Source of the DNA: Haliotis asinina
Lineage: Eukaryota > Mollusca > Gastropoda > Lepetellida > Haliotidae
Length of the DNA stretch: 64,000 nt
Assembly (NCBI RefSeq): GCF_037392515.1
Contig: NC_090291.1
Span: forward strand, 37,161,001 to 37,225,000
Reading direction: 5' to 3'
Below the pieces are notes generated by a model that saw only the letters and a program-made list of their open reading frames with translations, made no database searches and was not told where the DNA came from. How positions within the stretch are numbered: the stretch's first letter is position 1; the number at the start of each line of letters is the position of its first letter. The position numbers were made by a program, and so were the translations under genes. This document shows positions 48,766 through 59,239 of this stretch, one piece after another.

Positions 48766-48767
<2 letters not shown>
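48180..48767. other. Intergenic DNA
   Basis: No feature seen. Confidence 0.5.

Positions 48768-48854
<87 letters not shown>
48768..48854. repeat. Compound CA-GA microsatellite
   Basis: CA units to 48802 pass directly into GA units. Confidence 0.97.
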
Positions 48855-48855
<1 letters not shown>

Positions 48856-48996
48856 AGTATTTTCTGAAATACATGTAATTACACGACACTGATCTTCTCC
48901 AACATGTTTCACTTTTTATCTTCTTTTATCAACGTTAAAAAATCTTATGTCAATACATTGATGTATGAAAAGTGATCAAGAAGAAGACACAGTCAT

Positions 48997-49234
48997 CAAT
49001 ATCCCCCGCATTACCTCCAATTTCAGTCTAAGTCACACTTGTTGCCATGGAAACGCGAAAAATACTTTATCAAGAATATCCAAACTACCAAAAGGTATTA
49101 ATACACCACCAGATCTATCTATGTGCAAAGTTTGGTGAAGAAATATTGAAAATTCTGCTCCGGAAAAGATAAATGTACACGGACGGACGGGGTGCATTTT
49201 AATACCCCCAGTAAAACGCGTTGCGGGGGATAAT
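48997..49234. mobile_element. Short interspersed element with TATCCCCCGC inverted ends
   Basis: The sequence begins TATCCCCCGCATTACC and ends GCGTTGCGGGGGATA, giving inverted ends of about 11 bp. The right part carries GGACGGACGG and TTTGGTGAAGAAATATTGAA, a pattern I associate with common molluscan repeats. No coding capacity is seen. Confidence 0.5.
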
Positions 49235-49759
49235 AAAAAAAATTCTAGGGGGCAGCTGCACGCCTGCCCCTGGTCTACCTACGGCCCTGAGGTGAATATA
49301 CGAGGTTCAACCAGGGATAATCTAGATCTACAGCGTCTTTTACTCTCCCTGGTTTAACTACACTAGCTAAATACTTCGTATAGGTCATACAGAGGATGCC
49401 GTGTGTACAATGAAACATGTGCAGAGGGCGATGAAAGCCGGGCGGGGAACTCAACAATTGTTACTCAACCACGAAGCGAGTGTGAGAACCCTGTCCCAGT
49501 TTGGCCTCATTTCGTTGAAACTTGGGTTATATATATATATTATTGTACATGGGGCAAAGTACAAGGACATCGCTCCCACGCACATTGTAGTAGCAGGTCG
49601 TAACCTCGGTCATGACCATCCACCCGCTAATGGCTCCCAAGAACAAAGGTTGACGTACACTACAGCGTCTGTTAGGTGCATAGGCCACTACACAATGTCA
49701 TATGTGCAACTGAGTGGTGTCAAGTGGGTTGTGTTTGATAGTTTGGTTACTGAATCTTG
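49235..49759. other. Intergenic DNA
   Basis: A 142-codon frame starting at 49401 has no recognisable domain and runs into the 49.8-kb repeat. Confidence 0.45.
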
Positions 49760-49985
49760 TCAGATATCTGTGACACTGCATCTGTACTCAACCATGCATC
49801 TTGAGTCACTGCATCTGGTATATAATTAAATGCATCTTGTGTCAGATGCATCTGTCACTGCTACTTGAGTCAGGTGCATCTGGTGACAGTTTCATGTGTC
49901 ACTGCATCTTGTGTCAGATACATGTGTCACTGCATTTTGTGTGAGGTACAGGAATCACTGCATCTTGTGTCAGGCACATGTTTCA
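49760..49985. repeat. ~40-bp degenerate tandem repeat
   Basis: GCATCTTGTGTCAGATGCAT and CTGTCACTGC recur about five times. Confidence 0.7.
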
Positions 49986-50029
49986 GGAGATCTTGTGTAA
50001 TGAATTATGTCATCTTTCTTTCTATCTAA

Positions 50030-50640
50030 AGTGGAGCCAGGATTCCTCATACATTCAAGACATGAGCCAGGATTCCTCATACCTTCAAGACAGGAGCCAG
50101 GATTCCTCATACCTTCAAGACAGGAGTCAAGATTCCTCATACCTTCAAGACAGGAGCCAGAATTCCTCATACCTTCAAGACAGGAGCCAGAATTCCTGAT
50201 ATAATGGAGACAGGAGTATGCTCAGCAGACAAATCAAACAGGAGCCAGGATTCCTCATAACATCAAGGAAGAAGCTAGAATTACTCATACCACCAAGACA
50301 GAAGCATGCTCAGCATACCAACCAAACAGGAGCTAGAATTCCTGATACCATCATGGCAGGAGCCAGGATTCCTGATACCATCATGGCAGGAGCCAGGATT
50401 CCTGATACCATCATGGTAGGAGCCAGGATTCCTGATACCATCATGACGGGAGCCAGGATTCCTGGTACCATCATGGCAGGAGCCAGAATTCCTGATACCA
50501 TCATGACTGGAGCCAGGATTCCTGATACCATCATGGCAGGAGCCAGAATTCCTGATACCATCATGACTGGAGCCAGGATTCCTGATACCATCATGGCAGG
50601 AGCCAGGATTCCTGATACCATCATGATAGGAGCATGCTCA
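50030..50640. repeat. 30-bp minisatellite
   Basis: Units read GGAGCCAGGATTCCTCATAC with CTTCAAGACA up to about 50215, then, after a short break, GGAGCCAGGATTCCTGATAC with CATCATGGCA. Ten-codon repeats such as ARIPDTIMAG result from the 30-bp period. Confidence 0.92.
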
Positions 50641-51095
50641 GCATACCAACCACAAGACAGGATTCCTCATACCATCAAGGTAGAAACCAGGATTCCTCAT
50701 ACCATCAAGACAGGAGCATGCTCAGCAGACCAACCACACTGGAGCCAGGATTCCTCATACCATCAAGGTAGAAACCAGGATTCCTCATACCATCAAGACA
50801 GGAGCATGCTCAGCAGACCAACCACACTGGAGCCAGGATTCCTCATACCTTCAGGCAGAAGCCAGAATTACTGACACCAAAATGCAGCATGCTCAGCAAA
50901 CCAACCACACAGAAGTCAGGATTCCTCATACCACCAAGACAGAAGCATGCTCAGCATACCAACCAAACAGGAGCCAGGATTCCTCATACCATCAAGACAG
51001 GAGCATGCTCAGCATACCAACCAAACAGGAGCCAGGATTCCTCATACCATCAAGACAGGAGCATGCTCAGCATACCAATCAAACAGGAGTCAGCT
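50640..51095. repeat. 58-bp minisatellite built on the 30-bp unit
   Basis: AGCATGCTCAGCATACCAAC with CAAACA is joined to GGAGCCAGGATTCCTCATAC with CATCAAGACA. The second half is the 30-bp unit of the array to the left. Confidence 0.88.
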
Positions 51096-51327
51096 CATCT
51101 CTTGCCGACAAACTCAAGTGGGCTACAGCCTGACACAAGTCACCATAAATGACAAACATAGATACAACTGGGTCACAAACTTGACTGGGCACACTAACAA
51201 TATAGTAAGCACTCCAGTCTAGGATACAACCTCAATCATGACAATAAATGTGGAGGGCCAAGTTAGGAGATGGAATGAGCAATAACCCACTGAGTCCTGA
51301 TTAATGTATAGTTACCACTTTGGACAG

Positions 51328-51482
51328 TGAGTGGGGTTTTATGCTGCTTGAAGCAATATTCCAGCAATATCATGGTGGGGGACACGAGACATGGGCTTTA
51401 AACATTGTTCCTATGTGGGGAATCAAACCTAGGTCTTTGGCAACACAGGTCAATGCTTTAACCACTAGGCTACCCCACTGTC
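51328..51482 (-). mobile_element. SINE-B copy, antisense
   Basis: GTGAGTGGGGTTTTATGCTG to TAACCACTAGGCTACCCCAC; full length. Confidence 0.83.
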
Positions 51483-51544
51483 ACATATTTAGCAGTATTT
51501 CACAACTCATTGACTGGTTAGGGTGAAACTAAGAAGAACTTGGG

Positions 51545-51660
51545 CCATGGCTAACTAACCTGGCAGGCCCATGTCACTGTATCCCATTTACCCTTGATGT
51601 CAGTCACTAGACTGTCTTGTGCAAATAGATTATTTACAAAACACTGTCATTTAGAAGGAA
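51545..51660 (+). mobile_element. SINE-A fragment
   Basis: GGCCCATGTCACTGTATCCC and TAGATTATTTACAAAACACT identify a decayed middle part. Confidence 0.5.
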
Positions 51661-51666
51661 CATATT

Positions 51667-51897
51667 GTGGCATCTCAAAACAAACAACTAGACAAACACA
51701 AACAAGATGATCAGTCAGGTCTGACAAGCATGGAGAACTGGGAACTTCGGTCTCAGGATCATCCAGTATACCTACAGCCAAATTTAACCGAACTGCCAGA
51801 CATGGAGCTTGCACAAACTGCTACACAGCCATTTCCAGCACAGCTGCAGATCCTAACGGCAGCAGCTATATCCGATGTAGATAATGCCAGAAGGTAA
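51667..51897 (+). other. Possible exon, unrecognised
   Basis: The 76-codon frame includes ENWELRSQDHPVYLQPNLTE and ends with AAISDVDNARR. A GTAATC that could be a splice donor follows AGAAG at the end. The composition looks more protein-like than other short frames, but no good acceptor (pyrimidine tract plus AG) precedes it and I recognise no domain. It could be chance. Confidence 0.2.
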
Positions 51898-52120
51898 TCA
51901 ATTCATCTCATAAATAATTCTGTATTATCAATACCTGTGGCCAGGTGTGGATTCGTTCCGCTGTAAATATACCATCTACTACTACATCATGGTGCAAGAA
52001 GGCAATGGACTTTCATCCTACTAAGCAACAATGTTGCAGACATTCATATCCTTCTCAGGGGTTTTTATGTACATTTTTCAGTATTTTGTGAACAGAGTTT
52101 ATTTATTTTAGAAAAGCGAG

Positions 52121-52272
52121 TGAATTTAGTTTTATGTTGCTTTTAGTAATATTCCAGCAATCTGACAGTAGGGGACACCAGAAATGAGCTTCATATAATG
52201 TACCCATGTGAGGAATCGAACCTGGGTCTTTGGCATGATGAGCAAATGCTTTAACCACTAGGCTACTAGGAA
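52121..52272 (-). mobile_element. SINE-B copy, antisense
   Basis: GTGAATTTAGTTTTATGTTG to TTAACCACTAGGCTACTAGG, with antisense B box GGAATCGAACCTGGGTCTTT. Confidence 0.83.
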
Positions 52273-52361
52273 AAAGCTCAGAACAAGAACAAATACCAAC
52301 AAAAACAGACTGATCAGAATATTCAATTTTGTGGTGTTTAGAAATTTCCTAGCATGGAGTC

Positions 52362-52498
52362 TCAGTAGGCTACTGTGTTTACAAACTGTCACGCCAAAAG
52401 TTCAATTCCTGACATGGGTACACCCCGTGTGAAGCCCATTTCTGGTCTCCCTCACCGTGATATTGCTGGAATATTGCTAAAAGCAACATAAAACTAAT
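52362..52498 (+). mobile_element. SINE-B copy
   Basis: Head decayed; body GTGTGAAGCCCATTTCTGGT and tail GCTAAAAGCAACATAAAACT clear. Confidence 0.78.
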
Positions 52499-52982
52499 CG
52501 TTTATTTTCCTGAAAATTCAAATTCAGGCAGACATGTCTCTAAAATAACACAAACTGGCCATGCAAGAGTAGTACAAGTGAAGAAATAGAGCACGGAGGG
52601 AGCAATGAACCCCTGATAATGCCAGCATCATTATACCAAGCAGTTATCTGACAAAACAGATAAACACTGACAAGTAAACAAAAAGTCATCCTTGATATAA
52701 TGAACCAGCCAATAGGTAACCACCCATATTATTATCTTCCCTGTTCGTCCATGACTGAAGATTACTGGAGGAACTCCCTCGAGGTTCAAAACTACTATCC
52801 AGTATTGCAACAGTTTTGTAACTAGACATAGGTATATAAATTTAGAGGTTACCGTTCTATCAGGGAGTGATATAGGTTATATCCCACAAATCTCATTATC
52901 ACCACCCAGGAAATAGAGCTAGTTAGCAGTTAGGTTTGTACTGCACAATCGTGCAACATCACTTTCTTCATTTTAACTTCCT
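52499..52982. other. Intergenic DNA
   Basis: No feature seen. Confidence 0.5.
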
Positions 52983-53040
52983 AATGAGTACAATGTGTGA
53001 AGCTCCGGTGTCCCTTGCTGTGATACTACTGGAATATTAG
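52983..53040 (+). mobile_element. SINE-B middle fragment
   Basis: GAGTACAATGTGTGAAGCTC and CTTGCTGTGATACTACTGGA. Confidence 0.5.
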
Positions 53041-53162
53041 AACTCGGCACCATCCACACTGACGATGCATGTAAAAGGCCAAAATAATGCATGTATACAG
53101 ATAGACAGACAAGCAGATGAAAAAATAATTAAATAAAACTAGGAATAAAATAAATAGACCAG

Positions 53163-53202
53163 TGAATGAATGAATGAATGAATGAATGAATGAATGAATG
53201 AA
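53163..53202. repeat. GAAT microsatellite
   Basis: About ten GAAT units. Confidence 0.95.
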
Positions 53203-53321
53203 GGGTTCTGGCCAAACCTATCAGTACCCATCAACCTTGTTGACATTGGTTGTTAATATTATCAGCACCACATTCAACCAATATTTCAGCTAAATATGAA
53301 TAATTAATTCTCCACCAAATA

Positions 53322-53442
53322 ATCTGTGACTGACATTACTAGCATTGATCTATACAGCTGTGATGTGACTTAATGCATCAACCAGGCTACTATGCCTCAC
53401 CATCTATTCTTGGGAAAAGCACAGGTTACTGAAAACCAACTC
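53322..53442 (-). mobile_element. SINE-A fragment, antisense
   Basis: ATTACTAGCATTGATCTATA and GTGATGTGACTTAATGCATC follow the antisense order of the family at low identity. Confidence 0.45.
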
Positions 53443-53671
53443 TTACCTGAATGGTCACCTGTAATATGTGAAAACGAGGGAGATCTGCATGAAGATGAGA
53501 TTATGGTAACTAACCATCCAAGACTCAGTGCCCAATGAGAAATGAATAATTCATTCAAGACTACTATAACTATATATTTCACACTTATCATATATGTAAT
53601 AGTAGTTCAAACACCTCTTATATACTTCACATATGATATACATCCTTCATTCCACTCTAAGTAACTTCGAA

Positions 53672-53806
53672 GTGTTTTCAGTCACTTCTAGCAATACATC
53701 AGCAATATCACTGCAATAGACACCACAAATGGCGCCATGTATTGATACCATATATAGAATAGAACCCATTCTTTCACTGTGGAATGCACTGACCACTGAG
53801 GAAATA
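53672..53806 (-). mobile_element. SINE-B copy, antisense, decayed
   Basis: TCAGTCACTTCTAGCAATAC and ATAGACACCACAAATGGCGC. Confidence 0.6.
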
Positions 53807-54246
53807 CCATCCGTAATGCTGACTAGAACAAACTCTAAAAATAAACTTCTACAGAAAAATTATCTACAGTTAATGAGATGAGTGTTCTTTGTCCCGACTT
53901 CTCTAGCAGTTGTGAAGGAAGGCCCTGTAACACATCAATTACATATTGAAACATCAGTCCACTTGAACTTTGAAGTGCACAAAACCACACGCTCCTTGTT
54001 GACCGCATCACAATAACATGTTGCAGTAGTGTGTCTAACAGTTGAAGTGTTTCCTAACACATACAGTGGTACAATATACATTGTCAACACAGCTAAAAGG
54101 CCAAAATAATGGATTTTGTTTGTTGTTGGTTAGCTAGGGAGGGACTGATACTTAGTTATTTATATCTGAAATAAAATGATATTATTTAGAAATATGTGTC
54201 AATACATGAATTAAAACAAAATAAAATAAAATATAAAAAAATGATA

Positions 54247-54285
<39 letters not shown>

Positions 54286-54817
54286 AACAAAATGTATGTA
54301 TGAATGAATGAGTGAATGAATGAATAATTACATCCTTTATTACTTTATTATTATTATAATAACATCCTTGATGACACATTTTGATTTGATGAGTGTCTTA
54401 CCATTCTGCCTGTCTAATGGTGAGAGTATTTGCCGCAGAAACACAACATTATGAACTGAAGCTTACAACCATTATTGTATTGAAACCGCTCATTTTCAAA
54501 AATGTTTTGGAAACTCTCAAATGCATGCTGCAAATTGGATGCAGTAAGCTTAGAATGTTGATTAGAATCAAAATATCTTGATGAATTTAATCTTAATTTA
54601 AGAAAGTTAATACCACTAATTTATGAAGAAACAGTCACAGGGGAAGTCAGTTCTTTCATCAAAAACAACAATAAGTACTCCTACTACAGGAAAGTTGTAT
54701 CCAAACTCTTGAAAGGACCCCATCTGAAACATTTCAACAATGTTTATTCATCAAATTTGAACACAAAAGCATGTAAGCATAAAAACTGAACAAGTATGAA
54801 TCAATAAGTGAAGTTGT
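53807..54817. other. AT-rich intergenic DNA
   Basis: Only the AAAT microsatellite at 54247 is seen. Confidence 0.5.
54247..54286. repeat. AAAT microsatellite
   Basis: About ten AAAT units followed by weaker GAAT units near 54300. Confidence 0.95.
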
Positions 54818-54925
54818 TTGTATCCTGCTTTTAGCGATGGTTTTGAGGGGGACATGAGAGAATTGGTATGACACATGTGGGGAATCGAACCAGGTCTTCT
54901 GCACAGCAAATGAATGTTTTACGGA
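54818..54925 (-). mobile_element. SINE-B copy, antisense, decayed
   Basis: ATCCTGCTTTTAGCGATGGT and GGGGAATCGAACCAGGTCTT. Confidence 0.65.
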
Positions 54926-55037
54926 TATCATTTTGACGATGGCATTTGTCTAAGAAGACTTTATATAATACATGTTTTGTTATGGTACAGAGCTTAACTT
55001 CAGTGAGCCATATTATCTGCTCCATCAGTTTGTTCAG

Positions 55038-55096
55038 TGCCAGACTCTTCAGTATTCCATCTAATGGAGACCCATAAATAATAGAGTATGGAAATT
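55038..55096 (-). mobile_element. SINE-A fragment, antisense
   Basis: TTCAGTATTCCATCTAATGG and CATAAATAATAGAGTATGG match the antisense tail-proximal part. Confidence 0.45.
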
Positions 55097-55214
55097 ACAG
55101 ATTGTTGCTGTGAGTCACAAAGCACAACAGTTCAATGACTATGGATCAACATGGACTACACAGCAAACAGCTGACCCATTGAGCTGCCTCTCATGATAAT
55201 CACGTGTTCATCTG

Positions 55215-55745
55215 CGACCACTTCCACCTTACAAAGGAGACCTGCCACGTGGTCTGCTCTTCAAGAACAGGACAACATGCTACCACCATCCAGTCTGTGG
55301 ATGGTTCACAGAAGACCTCTTCTACCTTACATGGGAGACCTGCCACGTGATCTGTTCACCAAGGACAGGACAACATGCTATCACCATCCAATCTGTGGAT
55401 GGTTCACAGAAGACCTCTTCTACCTTACATGGGAGACCTGCCACGTGATCTGTTCACCAAGGACAGGACAACAATCTGTGGATGGTTCACAGAAGACCTC
55501 TTCTACCTTACAAGGGAGACCTGCCACGTGATCTGCTCTTCAAGAACAGGACAACATGCTACCACCATCCAATCTGGATGGTTCACGGAAGACCTCTTCT
55601 ACCTTACAAGGGAGACCTGCCACGTGATCTGTTCATCAAGAACAGGACAACATGCTACCACCATCCAATTAGTGGACGGCTCTCAGATGACCTTTCCTAC
55701 CTTACAAAATCAGAGGAGACCTGCCACGTGATCTGTTCATCAAGA
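55215..55745. repeat. ~100-bp tandem repeat with one CACGTG per unit
   Basis: Units share CTTACAAGGGAGACCTGCCA, CGTGATCTG, AAGAACAGGACAACATGCTA and GGTTCACAGAAGACCTCTTC. CACGTG falls at 55246, 55344, 55442, 55525, 55621 and 55725. Confidence 0.88.
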
Positions 55746-55754
55746 ACAACCCAC

Positions 55755-55905
55755 ATATGCACTTCCTCGTTTATCCAGGGTTAAATATCTCAACTTAAAT
55801 CTAAGAAATACCCTGGACACATAAGCAACAGAGGTATATGCTCATCCTCAATTATCCAGGTTTATATATCTCCACTTAAATGGGCTAAGTACCCTGGGCA
55901 CATGT
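55755..55905. repeat. Two-copy ~95-bp direct repeat
   Basis: TATCCAGGGTTAAATATCTC with CTTAAAT and ACCCTGGACACAT recurs as TATCCAGGTTTATATATCTC with CTTAAAT and ACCCTGGGCACAT. Confidence 0.65.
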
Positions 55906-55914
55906 TGTTTGCCT

Positions 55915-56068
55915 GATAGTGCTCACCCTTGTGACTAGCATGTGCCACAGAACGAATGATCTCTCCAGAGTTGTTGCACTGTTTTAGCTGTATTGTGGCT
56001 GGAGACTTGGCAGCATCAGGGTCTATACTATCTTGAGCAAATGTAATTGTTTCACTTACTAAATGCAC
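55915..56068 (-). other. Possible exon, unrecognised (minus strand)
   Basis: The frame reads SETITFAQDSIDPDAAKSPA and TIQLKQCNNSGEIIRSVAHA with protein-like composition. Its C-terminal part runs into a repeated block near 55905, so the coding part, if real, ends there. No family is recognised. Confidence 0.15.
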
Positions 56069-56898
56069 TAAATATGATTAAAAAGTAGGATTAAAATGGA
56101 TTAGAACCATATTTTATTCATTTGAAAATAAAACTAAAAATAAGAGCAATCATTGACAAATGATGGTATTTGTAAAACAAAGTTCTACAATTTCATGTTC
56201 CTTGGAAGCTGTATAAAACATCTGTCCAATCCAGCAAGTTGTCAGCACCGGCATGAAATGACAGCACATTTATCATCAGCTCTACAATCTGGCACATTGT
56301 CTGAACTGGATTATTTATTCAGTCCCAATGAACGCCGGTTTAGACAGCTTCCACTATACATCTAACAAAAAAAGCTTGAGCCAATTAGGCTTGTTCGTGT
56401 TAATAAATTAAGAACAGGTTGGCTTCAAATTAGGGCTTTTGACAGTTTACAGCCAGGCCCACTTAGCAGTCCAAACACATACAAGTTACATGAACAAAAA
56501 CGTGTTCAGAAGAGATAATCTCCATAAGAATGTACCTCATGGTCCCACACTCTATTCTCATCATGTCCTCTTAAGAATGGATGATGCAAAAAAAAACCCC
56601 AAAACCAAACCCTGCAAATTTACTCTGAAAGCTGCTTTTCACAAGTATTATTTACTGCCTTGACAGCTGAATGTGATGAAGCTATGGCATTTGCTGCTGC
56701 TGCTGCTGCTGCTGCTGCTGATAATAAGATGTATTGCAAACCGAAGGTCCAAGAAATGTCAGTTATACTCGTTAGCAAAGATCACTCCTGTTGATACTAA
56801 AATCACATTTTTTTCACAATACTTTGTACAGGTTTAAGGTAATAGTGATGGTGATGAAGATAATGGTGATTGTAATGAGGTGCTGTGAATGTTACATA
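56069..56898. other. Intergenic DNA
   Basis: Contains the CTG repeat at 56692; two short frames (70 and 74 codons) are unplaced. Confidence 0.45.
56692..56720. repeat. CTG trinucleotide repeat
   Basis: Just under ten TGC units; not in a recognisable gene. Confidence 0.93.
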
Positions 56899-58130
56899 TA
56901 CTAAACCACAAAAGAAACATCACATTTCAAAACCAAATGCAAAATGTTGTTCTTGCAAAGTAGTGTTTTATTATAATTGTACCATTTTGTTAACATGTTC
57001 TGCAATCCAAATTGAAAGTTATAACCAATATAAGTGTATTTTCTGATGAAAAAGCACATTGACTAAATGCATCTAAAAGGCAGACATGGCTAAAAGGTTC
57101 CATATGACATTCGTGAAAATGAAAATGCATGAGCATACCATGACAACCCTACCAATGAAAGCGAGTCCCAAACTCTCCTGAAATAATTTTTGTTTTGACA
57201 CAAATCGCAATATGAGAGATCAGAGGAACCAAACTTTGGTACAATGGAGAGTTGGTCAGACTGCACAGAGGGTAGCCGATCATTTAAATGTTCCTGTTTG
57301 GACAATCTACTGACTGCGGGAGAGATATCAGGCCACTAACAGTATTCAAGACCATCCATGCAGTTGGTGCCTCCGTGATGTTCACGTCAAGACTGACAGA
57401 TTGTGTGCATCCATCTGCAGGATAACTTATCAGTAGAGATGGTAACAGTACACCAGTCTTTGGACTCACCTTAGACTCATCCATTAGTGTCAATACAGTG
57501 CATCAGCATCATCAACATCAGTGGAAGAAACCTCTGGTGTCATTGACCATATCGTGGTCTTGTCTTCACCACTCAGTCGATGGCACAGTGAGAGCACTGA
57601 GGAAGTGTGGGGAAGTGTTTTGCAATGGGTGTATTTTTGAAACAGTCTCATGGGATGGTTCAAGAATGATTGTGTGGCGTGCAATATGTCTGAACCAGAA
57701 AGTTGGCACCATGGTGAACCAGAATCTTGGTCCAGGATGAGGAAGTGATGTGACAGCTGCACGCTATATTGAGTCAAATGACTCCATGCTGTACAACATT
57801 TTGGATGTCACAGAAATCACATCTTCCTCCAAGACAATGCTTGTGCCCAAACTGCCTGAGCAACATTGGACTTCCTGAGACAACAAGGCATCCAAACCCT
57901 AAAATGGCCTGCACTCCGTCTGGAATTAAGACCAATAAGACCTTCGGGGCAAGATTCAAAGAAAACTGAATTATCTCCAACCATGGCAGACTACTGTGGC
58001 TGTAACCAATCAGGCATTTCGAAGAGTATGAACTGCAGTGCCTATGACCTTCATCAACTGGGTAATTCATTCCATGTACAAATGATGCAATGCTTTCATC
58101 GATGAGTGATGTTTCTTTTGTAGTTCAGTA
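56899..58130 (+). mobile_element. Second Tc1-like transposon, strongly decayed
   Basis: The left end (CTAAACCACAAAAGAAACAT) and the complement of the right end (CTGAACTACAAAAGAAACAT) are inverted repeats, each next to a TA. The interior carries a decayed Tc1 transposase. An ATG microsatellite starts right after the right end. The ends differ from those of the element at 61-62.5 kb, so this is a separate lineage. Confidence 0.85.
57190..58110 (+). pseudogene. Tc1-like transposase relic
   Basis: Pieces of a Tc1 transposase are recognisable in order although frames and stops are scrambled. Near 57210-57340 a helix-turn-helix reads RNQTLVQWRVGQTAQRVADH and continues to RERYQAT. At 57590-57735 come VRALRKCGEVFCNGC, then IVWRAICLNQKVGTMVNQNL. 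At 57820-57930 come HIFLQDNACAQTA, a stop, then DFLRQQGIQTLKWPALRLEL. The motif equivalent to SPDLNPIEH is degraded to RLELRPI, so the catalytic glutamate appears lost, and the first aspartate block is also unclear. It is a fossil, older than the element at 61 kb. Confidence 0.85.
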
Positions 58131-58133
58131 TAC

Positions 58134-58134
58134 T

Positions 58135-58166
<32 letters not shown>

Positions 58167-58167
58167 A
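58134..58167. repeat. ATG trinucleotide repeat
   Basis: About eleven ATG units that start at the right end of the Tc1 relic. Confidence 0.93.
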
Positions 58168-58251
58168 AAAGTACATGAATTTCCAAAGATCACATCAATT
58201 GATAAGTTCATGTCTCCTCCCTCCCTTTCATTTAAGGATCTTGTCTACAAT

Positions 58252-58875
58252 CAGTCTAAGTAAACTTATTTCAGTGCTTTTCGTTACACTCCTCTACTGA
58301 GTCTAACGAAACCTTATGGGAGGTTGTGTCAGGTAACCTTTGAGATTGACCAAATGGAACACAGCTTACCAAATCGCGAAAGTGGACATTCACACATACC
58401 TTTTGAACTTTTTATCTCGAAAAGATTCGTACCCAAACGATTTCGAATGCTATTTAGCGTACGCTCATTTCCAGGTGATGCACACAACGCACATTACAAC
58501 CATGACAACATTGAGTAAACAGTCACTGAAAATAGTGTTTTCGGCAATATTCAAGGATGTCATCTTGTGGAAATATTGGCTAATGGTAACTATGTCAACA
58601 GAACCCCCAAAGCGTATACACTGGTCAAATAACTGTGTTATACACAGATTTTTGTTTGTGGAGAGATATGTGTTGGTAACCTGAATATTTTGAAAGTCCC
58701 TCCGATCCCTAAATAGTAGCCATTGTTTGATAGGTTGAATCTATTTAACCGTCTCGCATTTGATTGGATGGTTGTAAGTCGCTCAAAGGTTACCTGACGC
58801 GACCTTCTACTAGGTTTTGTTAGACTCAGTGGTGGAGTGTAATGAAATACACTGAGACTAAGTTTACTTAGACTG
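58252..58875. mobile_element. Non-autonomous element with ~95-bp inverted repeats, Mutator-like
   Basis: The first ~95 bases (starting CAGTCTAAGTAAACTT and running to GGTAACCTTTGAG near 58344) are inverted at the right end (58780-58875). Nine-base flanks match at 8 of 9 positions: GTCTACAAT at 58243-58251 and GTTTACAAT at 58876-58884. Long terminal repeats with 9-bp target duplications are typical of Mutator-like elements, so I infer that class. An open frame of 114 codons (58340-58684) inside resembles nothing I know. Confidence 0.7.
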
Positions 58876-58884
58876 GTTTACAAT

Positions 58885-59239
58885 CAAAGTACAACTAGCA
58901 GAGCCTCTTGAGCACCTGTGTGATGGAAGATAACAGCAAACACTATCTAGTGTTGTCAGTCATCAGGTGTCCATAGCATGATCCACCAAAGATTCCCAGT
59001 CTACTAGTCTCTCAGAAGGTAGCTGCAAGGAGTCATCATTCACAGCCACATACAGCAGATGAAGCTGATTATCTTTTTAGTCAGAATCAATATGTACTGC
59101 TCAGACATGCTATTAAAGGTGTCCAGTAATGTCTTTGTCTGATGGCCATGACCCTATTGACTTCTCTTGGTGTTCTGTCATATAGCTGCAAGTAGTTTGT
59201 TGTGTCTCTACCTTAAATAGTGAGGCTATAACAACCATC
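58885..59239. other. Intergenic DNA
   Basis: No feature seen before the 38-bp array. Confidence 0.5.

Noticed and set aside
50218..50874. 218-codon frame with ARIPDTIMAG-type decapeptide repeats
   Set aside because: It results from a 30-bp minisatellite; the minus strand is open too.
58340..58684. 114-codon frame inside the Mutator-like element as a transposase
   Set aside because: It is too short, has no transposase motif, and lies partly in the inverted repeat.
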